Part shown: positions 1-6,588 of the stretch, piece by piece
Layout: every line of letters starts with the position of its first letter
How positions within the stretch are numbered: the first letter of the stretch is position 1
From: Acidimicrobiia bacterium
GTDB taxonomy: Bacteria > Actinomycetota > Acidimicrobiia > Spongiisociales > ZC4RG35
DNA: 13,215 bases
NCBI GenBank assembly: GCA_029865445.1
Contig: JAOUGY010000078.1
Location: 1 to 13,215, forward strand
Direction of reading: 5' to 3'
The notes under the pieces: generated by a model
Databases searched by the model: none
Told to the model about the DNA's origin: nothing
What the model saw: only the letters and a program-made list of their open reading frames with translations
Program-made: the position numbers and the translations under genes

Positions 1-2
1 CC

Positions 3-3000
3 TTCACCTCGACCGACTTTGCGATCACCCAGTCGCAGCCCGGTGTGACGGAGTACTCCTACTCGGCGAACACTGCCACCGAGATCACCACCACGGTGGG
101 CCGCACCGGCCGTTACGTTCGCGTCCAACTTCATGGCGCCGAACGGCTGCAGCTCGCCGAAGTCCAGGTGGGTGGACCCACCTTCGAGATCCAACCCGAT
201 GTCATCCCGTCTTGGGGTGTGCGCGGAACGTACCCGTCGCTCAGTGACAACATCGACGCCGAGATCTTTGCGATCGAGCAGATCGGCAACACTCTGTATG
301 TCGGAGGACGGTTCCAAGAGGCGATTCCGACGCGGTTCGCCGCCGGGGAGGATCAGCCCTTCCTCATGGCGCTCGACGCCACCACGGGTGATTTCGTTTC
401 GACGTTCCGGCCCCGCCTGAACGGCGCCGTCCTGGCGCTGGAGGCGTCACCCGACGGTTCGAGGCTGTTTGTCGGAGGCGAGTTCTACTCGGTGAACGAC
501 GAACCCGACACCGGTGGACTGGTGGCGTTGGATCCTGTCACGGGGCTCGTCCAGCAGGATTGGGTCAGCCACCTCAATCGGTACTGGACGGTCGGCGCCG
601 CTCAAGTGCGGAACCTCGAGATCGCCGGTGGCGACCTGTACGCGGTTGGAGCGTTCACCCATGCCACCGACATCGCCGGGATACGTACGAACGTCTACAA
701 CGTGGCGCGCTTCGACCTGGCGACTTCCCAGGTCGACACGGCGTGGCGACCCAATGTCTCCGGTGGAACGGTGTGGGGTCTCGCCGTGAACGAAGGGCGC
801 GACCGGGTCTACCTCGGAGGAAAGTTCACGACGGTGGACGGACTGAGCCGGGAGTCGTTCGCGGCGGTCACCAGGAGCACGGGGACCGTGGTCGATCCGG
901 CGGTCATCGCCCGCAACTCCACAGGTCAGGACGACATCTACGACGTGGTCGCCACCGACGACTTCGTGGTCATCGCCGGGTCCGAACACTCCACGATCGT
1001 GTACGACGCCGACGACTTCTCGATCGTCAACTGGGTGTTCACCTCCAGCCCCGGTGGCGACAACCAGGACCTCGAGATCGTCGGCGACCGAATCTACTCC
1101 TTGTGCCATTGCCGTGGACCGGTGTACGACGACTACCGGCCGGGCGCCAACTGGACCCAGATCGCACAGGGGACCTTCATGGGAGTCACCGAAGGCGTCT
1201 ACGCCGTGAGTGCCAAGACCGGTGCGTTCATCGACTCGTTCCCGCACGATCAATTCGAAGACGAATGGGTGGTCTCGGCCGGTGGTTGGGCCGTGCATGG
1301 CGCCCCGGACGGATGCCTGTGGCTGGGCGGGGACTTCAACCTCGCCGCCATCGGTGATCCCTACGTCAACTCCCTCGCCAGGGTCTGCCTGGAGGGTGGT
1401 CCTCGTCCGCTCGGTCTCCAGAACCCGACCCCGCCTCCGGCCGATGCGACGCCGCCGCCCGCTCCGGTGGCGGCGACCGTTGCGACCAGCGGCACCGACG
1501 TGATCGTCTCGATCACACCGCCCGCCGACACCTCAGACGTGGCTCACTACGCGGTGACGAGGGATGGCGTGACGGTGGTCAAGACGAGCGGCGAGAGCGT
1601 CACGCTCACCGATCAGCCCGTCGGCAATCACACCTATGGCGTGATGGCGGAAGATGCGTCGGGCAACGCATCGTCTGTGGTCGAGGCGGGCGGCGCTTCT
1701 CTCGTCCCCGGCTCATACGACCGGTTCGTCGATGCAACCTTCGACAACTACTTCGAAAGCCAGGAGTACGGCCCGTTCGCCTTCGAACTGGGCGTGTTCG
1801 GCGACGCCAAGCCGGATCGGGCCGTTCCCATGTACTCGCCTGACGGTGCGCCGACCGATGAAGGGGCCGCGGTGCTGATTCTCGGCGGGAAGGTTCTGAG
1901 CGGCACGCCCGCGGTCACCGACATGGCCGGCGCCTTCACGACCACCTTCACCTTGGCCGAAGCCACGCCGGTGAGCATTCGGCTCGACCGGCGAATCTAC
2001 ACGTCGGCGGCCATGGGGACGCTCTACGTTCGGATGAGAATCGACGGCGCGGACACGACTCTGGCGAGCCGATCGAACAATGGTTTCACCGAACCGTGGA
2101 CAACCGATGTCGTCAGCCTCGGCACCTTGGCCGCCGGGACCCACACGCTCTCGCTCGGCGGGTGGCTCGACTCCAAGTCCTCGTCGTTTGCAAACTGGTG
2201 GAATCGAATCGCCTTCGACGATGTGTTGGTGTATTCGGATCGACCGGGCCTCGAAGTGCTCGATGCTCCCGTTGGTTCGGTCACGGCGGCTTCGCTCCCT
2301 GTGACAGTCGCCACCTCCGATCGGGTGACCCTGACCTCCTTGTTGACCGTCGAGGTGACTCCCTCTTGGACCGGAGTCCCGGTGACGGCCGCCTACGACT
2401 CGACGACAGGGAACTTCGGTGTCGACCTCGACCTGACGGCTGCCGCCGACGGCGCTCAGAGCTATGTGGTTTCGGTTGCAGACGCCGACGGGCACGAGAC
2501 GACTGAGGTCGTCTCGTTCGACCTGGTCAACGACGCTCCGCCGTCCGTCACCATCGACAGTCCGCTCGAGGGCGAGACGGTCACGGGTTCGGTCGATGTG
2601 GTCGTCGATGCGGTCGATGTCTTCGACCCCGCCGGCACGTTGAACGTCGAGGTCTCGTCCGACGGTGCATCGTGGACTGCAGCGCCTTGGGATGCCGCTA
2701 CCGAACGGTACGGGACCACCCTCGACGTTTCGGGAGAGCCCGACGGGCCCCTGACCGTTCACGCCAGGGCCACCGACTCCGACGACCTCGTGGGCTCGGC
2801 CACCGTTGGTGTGGAGATCGACAACAGTGAGCCGACGATCGACGAGGTCGTCGCGCGTGACGGCGCGGGCGCTTACTGGCGACTCGGTGAGTTGGCCGGA
2901 ACGGTTGCCAACGACTCGATCGGTTCCTTGAACGCCACCTATGTGGGAGGGCCCACGCTGGGAGTGCCGGGACTGGTGGTCGGTTCGGACACCGCTGTGT

Positions 3001-4583
3001 CCTTCGATGGGACGAACGATGGCATCGACGTACCCGACGCAACATTCATCAACACCGGGTCGCCGAAGACTGCAGCCTCGGTGGAGGCCTGGTTCTCGAC
3101 GTCCGGCGTTGCCTCTCGCCAAGTGATCTACGAGCAGGGTGGAGCTACCCGGGGCGCGGCGATCTATGTCGATGGCGGGTTGCTCTACGGCGGGTACTGG
3201 AACGTCGCCGACGACAGCTCCGCCGACACGCCTTGGGTGTCGGGTCCGGCGTTCGTGTCGACCCCTGTTCTTGCCGAAACCACCTATCACGTGGTCCTGA
3301 CCTTCGATCAAGGGGGCGACGTCGTCGCCATGTACCTCGACGGCGTCGAGGTCGGGAGTGTCTCGAGCATCGGCACGCTGTTCCCGCATGGCTCCGACAT
3401 CGGGATCGGTGCCATGAACGACTCCATCCGTTTCCACGATGGCACGGCATCCGGCGACGGGTTCCGGTTCTCGGGCGTGATCGATGAGGTAGCGGTCTAT
3501 CCGACCACCCTGAGCTCATCGATGATCGCAGATCACGTGGTGGCGGGTCGAGGCACCGCGAGCCAGCCGCCTTCGGTCTCCTTCGTGGCCCCCCTCGATG
3601 GTGGAACGGTGTCGGGTGTCGTCACGGTGGCGGTGGCGGCGTCGGATCCGGAGGACCCGGCGGCCGACCTGATCGTGGACGTGTCGACCGACGGTGGTGG
3701 TTCTTGGACGCCTGCTGTGTTCGACGTCGCATCCGGTGAGCACCGGATGGATGTGGATACCACGGTGATCTCAGACGGCCCTCTGTCGTTGCTGGCACGT
3801 GTCACCGACACCGCAGGCCTCACCGGGACCGCAGAGATCGCCGTGATAACCGACAATGGGATCGGGCCCGCGTACCAGGAATTGGTGGCGCTCGATGGCG
3901 CATCGACATACTGGCGTCTCGGTGACGCCAACGGCACGACCGCCGTGGACTCGATCTCGGCCGTCAATGGCACGTATGTGGGTGGAGCGGGCTTGGGAGC
4001 ACCGGGGCTCCTCCTGGGAGGGGACACGGCGGTCGTCTTCGACGGAGTCGACGACGGTGTCGAACTCCCCGATTCGAGCCTCCTCAACACGGTTCTCCGC
4101 ACGACGGAGTCGGTGGAGGCGTGGTTCTCGGTGTCGGACACGGCCGCCAGGCAGGTGATCTACGACCAGGGAGGCACATCGCGTGGTCTGGTGATGTATG
4201 TGGACGGTGGTCGGGTGTATGTGGGTGGTTGGAACACGGTCAACGACCCGTCGGCGGACACGCCGTGGGCGTCGGGTCCGGCGTTCGTGTCGGTTCCGAT
4301 CCTCGCCGACACCACCTATCACCTGGTGCTGGTGTATGACCAGCCCGGCGATCGCCTGCAAGGGTTCCTCGACGGTGCATCCATGGGAACCGTCTCCGGG
4401 ATCGGACAGCTCTACGCCCATGGTGCCGACGCCGGCATCGGCATGATGAACGACGGCACCCGGTTCCACGACGGCGTGTCCGGAGGAGACGGGTTCTTCT
4501 TCGGTGGGGTGATCGACGAGGTGACCGTCTACGACTCCGCCCTACCTGTGTCGAGCATCACGGCCCACCACGGGGCGGGGTGA
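3..4583 (+). CDS. Large secreted multidomain protein with propeller, Ig-like and LamG domains (5' partial)
   Basis: The frame is open to the left edge, so the true start and any signal peptide lie outside; 1526 residues are visible, counting the codon at base 3 as residue 1. Residues 1-57 look like the end of a discoidin (F5/8 type C) domain (GRYVRVQL, LAEVQV). Residues about 65-465 hold repeated LYVGGRF, LFVGGEF, VYLGGKF and LWLGGDF motifs typical of propeller/delta-60-like repeats. About 486-563 is Fn3-like. About 571-745 is a beta-rich, carbohydrate-binding-like stretch. Three Ig-like modules sit at about 748-845, 846-942 and 1189-1288. Two LamG/concanavalin-like domains (YWRLG start, VIDEV-x-VY end) sit at about 943-1185 and 1289-1526. 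It ends directly after the second LamG, with no LPXTG motif or membrane anchor, so it is probably released or held by its N-terminal part. A role in binding extracellular glycans or surfaces is inference; I see no catalytic domain. Confidence 0.85.
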   Translation, partial: FTSTDFAITQSQPGVTEYSYSANTATEITTTVGRTGRYVRVQLHGAERLQLAEVQVGGPTFEIQPDVIPSWGVRGTYPSLSDNIDAEIFAIEQIGNTLYVGGRFQEAIPTRFAAGEDQPFLMALDATTGDFVSTFRPRLNGAVLALEASPDGSRLFVGGEFYSVNDEPDTGGLVALDPVTGLVQQDWVSHLNRYWTVGAAQVRNLEIAGGDLYAVGAFTHATDIAGIRTNVYNVARFDLATSQVDTAWRPNVSGGTVWGLAVNEGRDRVYLGGKFTTVDGLSRESFAAVTRSTGTVVDPAVIARNSTGQDDIYDVVATDDFVVIAGSEHSTIVYDADDFSIVNWVFTSSPGGDNQDLEIVGDRIYSLCHCRGPVYDDYRPGANWTQIAQGTFMGVTEGVYAVSAKTGAFIDSFPHDQFEDEWVVSAGGWAVHGAPDGCLWLGGDFNLAAIGDPYVNSLARVCLEGGPRPLGLQNPTPPPADATPPPAPVAATVATSGTDVIVSITPPADTSDVAHYAVTRDGVTVVKTSGESVTLTDQPVGNHTYGVMAEDASGNASSVVEAGGASLVPGSYDRFVDATFDNYFESQEYGPFAFELGVFGDAKPDRAVPMYSPDGAPTDEGAAVLILGGKVLSGTPAVTDMAGAFTTTFTLAEATPVSIRLDRRIYTSAAMGTLYVRMRIDGADTTLASRSNNGFTEPWTTDVVSLGTLAAGTHTLSLGGWLDSKSSSFANWWNRIAFDDVLVYSDRPGLEVLDAPVGSVTAASLPVTVATSDRVTLTSLLTVEVTPSWTGVPVTAAYDSTTGNFGVDLDLTAAADGAQSYVVSVADADGHETTEVVSFDLVNDAPPSVTIDSPLEGETVTGSVDVVVDAVDVFDPAGTLNVEVSSDGASWTAAPWDAATERYGTTLDVSGEPDGPLTVHARATDSDDLVGSATVGVEIDNSEPTIDEVVARDGAGAYWRLGELAGTVANDSIGSLNATYVGGPTLGVPGLVVGSDTAVSFDGTNDGIDVPDATFINTGSPKTAASVEAWFSTSGVASRQVIYEQGGATRGAAIYVDGGLLYGGYWNVADDSSADTPWVSGPAFVSTPVLAETTYHVVLTFDQGGDVVAMYLDGVEVGSVSSIGTLFPHGSDIGIGAMNDSIRFHDGTASGDGFRFSGVIDEVAVYPTTLSSSMIADHVVAGRGTASQPPSVSFVAPLDGGTVSGVVTVAVAASDPEDPAADLIVDVSTDGGGSWTPAVFDVASGEHRMDVDTTVISDGPLSLLARVTDTAGLTGTAEIAVITDNGIGPAYQELVALDGASTYWRLGDANGTTAVDSISAVNGTYVGGAGLGAPGLLLGGDTAVVFDGVDDGVELPDSSLLNTVLRTTESVEAWFSVSDTAARQVIYDQGGTSRGLVMYVDGGRVYVGGWNTVNDPSADTPWASGPAFVSVPILADTTYHLVLVYDQPGDRLQGFLDGASMGTVSGIGQLYAHGADAGIGMMNDGTRFHDGVSGGDGFFFGGVIDEVTVYDSALPVSSITAHHGAG
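2538..3566 (+). repeat. Ig-like + LamG module, copy 1
   Basis: This is the first of two tandem protein-coding units inside the large surface protein. It starts at the PPSVTIDSPL segment of an Ig-like module and runs through a LamG domain ending VIDEVAVYPTTL. It aligns with copy 2 at an offset of 1029 bases in the Ig part and 1035 bases in the LamG part, showing only small in-frame indels between them. The two copies share blocks such as YWRLG, AFVS-x-P and DEV-x-VY but differ at many positions, so the duplication is not recent. Confidence 0.8.
3567..4580 (+). repeat. Ig-like + LamG module, copy 2
   Basis: This is the second tandem unit. It starts at PPSVSFVAPL, the equivalent of PPSVTIDSPL in copy 1, and ends with the last codon of the gene. 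Matching landmarks are DNG versus DNS at the Ig/LamG border, YWRLGD versus YWRLGE, VIYDQGG versus VIYEQGG, and VIDEVTVY versus VIDEVAVY. The gene stops a few residues after the LamG fold closes, so this copy forms the C-terminus of the protein. Confidence 0.8.
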
Positions 4584-4593
4584 GACGTCCGGG

Positions 4594-4620
4594 CGCGATC
4601 CAGCGCAAGGCTGGATCGTG
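4594..4620. terminator. Hairpin after the LamG gene, possible terminator
   Basis: CGATCCAGC (4596-4604) and GCTGGATCG (4610-4618) form a perfect 9-bp stem with a 5-base loop. The stem can be extended by a G-U and a C-G pair to 4594/4620. It begins 11 bases after the stop codon of the LamG gene, in a convergent intergenic region. There is no T-run on either strand, so it is not a textbook intrinsic terminator. High-GC actinobacteria often lack clear U-tracts, which makes termination or 3'-end protection plausible. Confidence 0.4.
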
Positions 4621-4664
4621 GTTCCCGGTGCATTCCCCCAAAGGACGAGCCCCCACTCCTGGCG

Positions 4665-4713
4665 ATTGACCGGTACCCACACGATACGAATCGGTGGGTG
4701 GTGTGGTCAATGG
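4665..4713. terminator. Nested inverted repeat downstream of the CRP/FNR gene
   Basis: Three nested complementary arms share one centre: ATTGACC (4665-4671) with GGTCAAT (4707-4713), ACCCAC (4675-4680) with GTGGGT (4696-4701), and CGAT (4684-4687) with ATCG (4692-4695), around the loop ACGA. It lies 22 bases beyond the stop of the minus-strand regulator gene, between convergent genes. It could end the six-gene minus-strand operon, or it could be a protein-binding palindrome. There is no T-tract. Confidence 0.4.
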
Positions 4714-4735
4714 GTCGGAAGGTCTACTCGCGTCG

Positions 4736-5452
4736 TCACGTGTCGGCGTCGAAGAGGAGCCGGAGTCCGGCGGGGTTGACGACTTCGACAAACCTGTAGC
4801 CCGTCCGCACCAACCCGGCCGCGACGAGGTCACCCAGGGCACGATTGATCGTCTGCCGACCGACGCCGAGCAGCGCAGCCAGACCCGACTGGGTGATCGC
4901 CACCCGGCCCTGGCGATCCACCGAATCCAGGAGTGCCCCGGCCACCTGCTGAGTGGCCGTTCGGCCCAACACGAGGTCCAGGCGACGGTGGGACTCGGCG
5001 AGGGAGCTCAATGCATTGGCGAGCCAGCCCCGTGTGACATCCGGGTATCGGTCGATGACGTCGAGGAGCCGGCCCCGCTCGAACCACTGGATCTCGGCGA
5101 ACGTGCCGGCCCGGGCGGACGAGAGGTAGGGAACGCCCAGGAAGACGGCGATGTCACCCACGAATCGACCAGAACCCAGCCTCGTGATGACCCGTTGCCG
5201 ATCTGACTCCCGATACAGCTCGACGACGCCGCGGAGGACCAGGTGGCAGTATTCCGACGCAGCACCGCTCTCAAAGATCATGTCGCCGGGTCGGTAGACG
5301 ATGGTCCCACCACAGGCCGCGAGGGCGTTCACGGAGTCGTCGGTGACTTCGACGCCTCCACCGCCCAGCGCCGCCCGGATGACTCGTGTCGCCAGGCCAG
5401 GGTCAACGATGGCGCCGGGAGACTCGCCCGCCTTCCTCGACACGTCAGTCAC
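4736..5452 (-). CDS. CRP/FNR-family transcriptional regulator
   Basis: About 238 residues, the usual family length. Residues about 38-150 form a cyclic-nucleotide-binding-like beta barrel (YRPGDMIFESG, CHLVLRGVVELY, GRFVGDIAVF). Residues about 182-232 form a winged helix-turn-helix with recognition helix GVGRQTINRALGDL, as in CRP/FNR proteins. The cassette corresponding to CRP GE...RSAWVRA reads GD...YLSSARA, so the CRP Glu72, Arg82 and Ser83 equivalents appear to be Asp, Tyr and Leu; cAMP may not be the ligand. There is no FNR-like N-terminal cysteine cluster. I chose GTG at 5452, giving an 8-base GTGACTGA overlap with the pfk stop; an in-frame TTG at 5455 is the alternative. No clear Shine-Dalgarno is visible, so translational coupling to pfk is likely. 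As last gene of the purine/pfk operon, it may regulate that operon or carbon flow (inference). Confidence 0.87.
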   Translation of the reverse strand: MTDVSRKAGESPGAIVDPGLATRVIRAALGGGGVEVTDDSVNALAACGGTIVYRPGDMIFESGAASEYCHLVLRGVVELYRESDRQRVITRLGSGRFVGDIAVFLGVPYLSSARAGTFAEIQWFERGRLLDVIDRYPDVTRGWLANALSSLAESHRRLDLVLGRTATQQVAGALLDSVDRQGRVAITQSGLAALLGVGRQTINRALGDLVAAGLVRTGYRFVEVVNPAGLRLLFDADT

Positions 5453-6566
5453 CAAGGCACACGCCGAGCCGGCGTGCCGACTCGATCCAGGGATGGTCGA
5501 GCGGCACGCTCTTGCGGCGGCCAGCTACCTCTTCCAAAGGTACCGGGGTGGCCGCGCCGTCGCGCATGGCGATCATCACGCCCACCTGGTCTTGGGCGAT
5601 CGAGTCGGCCGCGGCCGTTCCGAGTTGGGTCGCCAGGACCCGATCCACAGCCGACGGTGTACCGCCCCGCTGCACGTGGCCGAGGATCGTCACCCTTGCC
5701 TCCAACCCCGTCAGGTCGGCCAGAGCGTCGGCGACGTGTTCGGTGGACCGGCTCTGCGACTGGTGGAGGCGCTCGATTTCCGCCTCGGCCTCCTCGGCAG
5801 CGTCGTCGTCGTCACCGTCGATGATGTCCTTCAATCGATCGTGTTCGGTCCGGACATCGCCTGACATGGCTCCCTCGGCAACCGCCACGATCGAGAAGCT
5901 GGATCCGGCCGCCTTCCGCTGAAGGATCGACTCGGCGATCGAGTCGACCGAGTACGGGATCTCCGGGACCAGGATCGCGTCGGCACCTCCGGCCAGACCC
6001 GCCCCCAGCGTCAGCCATCCTGTGTTGTGGCCCATGGTCTCGACCACCATGATCCGGTGATGGGAGTGTGCCGTCGAGTGGAGCCGGTCGATGGCTTCGG
6101 TGGCGATTCCCAACGCCGTGTCGAACCCGAACGTGGTGTCGGTGCCGTAGACGTCGTTGTCGATGGTCTTGGGCAGGGTGACGACAGGAATTCCGACCGT
6201 GTGCAGCCGGAGGGCGTTCTTCATGGTCCCTCCGCCACCGAGGCACACGATCGCAGCCAGGTCATGCTGGTCGACGACCCGTTGGATCATCGGACGCATG
6301 TCGATTCGGTCGCCGTCACCCATGTCGACCCGATGGACCTTGAGCCGGCTCGTCCCGAGGACGGTACCGCCTTTGGTGAGAATCCCGGACAGTGAGTCGC
6401 CGTCGAGGCGTTCGAAACGGTTTTGCATGAGGCCCTGGAACCCGTCGCGGAAACCGATCACGTGCATGTCGTGGGCGCGCTGCGCCGCCTTCCCGACCGC
6501 CCTGATGGCCGCGTTGAGACCTGGTGAGTCGCCGCCCGCGGTCAGAATGCCGATCGTTCGTGCCAT
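5445..6566 (-). CDS. 6-phosphofructokinase, group III/actinobacterial type
   Basis: 373 residues; phosphorylates fructose 6-phosphate to fructose 1,6-bisphosphate in the cytosol. Visible motifs are GGDSPGLNAAIR (11-22), GGGGT (110-114), PKTIDND (132-138, with the catalytic Asp136), MGHNTGW (178-184), VAEGA (229-233) and GHVQRGGTPSAVDR (296-309). The family rule relating E. coli positions 104 and 124 to the phosphoryl donor gives Gly113 and Lys133 here. That combination is known from ATP-dependent actinobacterial enzymes, so ATP is more likely than pyrophosphate. Oddities are Gly112 where GGDG has Asp103, His180 in place of the Arg of MGR, and an acidic insert at about 249-265. The frame extends upstream to 7178, but that part lies inside purL; ATG 6566, immediately before ARTIGILTAGG, is the real start, with GGTAGG about 10 bases upstream. 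It lies 22 bases after the purL stop and overlaps the regulator gene. Confidence 0.93.
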   Translation of the reverse strand: MARTIGILTAGGDSPGLNAAIRAVGKAAQRAHDMHVIGFRDGFQGLMQNRFERLDGDSLSGILTKGGTVLGTSRLKVHRVDMGDGDRIDMRPMIQRVVDQHDLAAIVCLGGGGTMKNALRLHTVGIPVVTLPKTIDNDVYGTDTTFGFDTALGIATEAIDRLHSTAHSHHRIMVVETMGHNTGWLTLGAGLAGGADAILVPEIPYSVDSIAESILQRKAAGSSFSIVAVAEGAMSGDVRTEHDRLKDIIDGDDDDAAEEAEAEIERLHQSQSRSTEHVADALADLTGLEARVTILGHVQRGGTPSAVDRVLATQLGTAAADSIAQDQVGVMIAMRDGAATPVPLEEVAGRRKSVPLDHPWIESARRLGVCLGD

Positions 6567-6588
6567 GGCCGGTGAGCCTACCGGGGGC

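Noticed and set aside
1713..3437. A 574-codon minus-strand open frame opposite the LamG protein
   Set aside because: It is low-complexity Arg/Gly/Asp/Val antisense sequence with no recognisable domain; the opposite strand encodes clear Ig-like and LamG domains.
5243..5922. Plus-strand open frames opposite the regulator and pfk genes
   Set aside because: They overlap well-supported minus-strand genes and show Arg/Pro/Ser-rich antisense composition.
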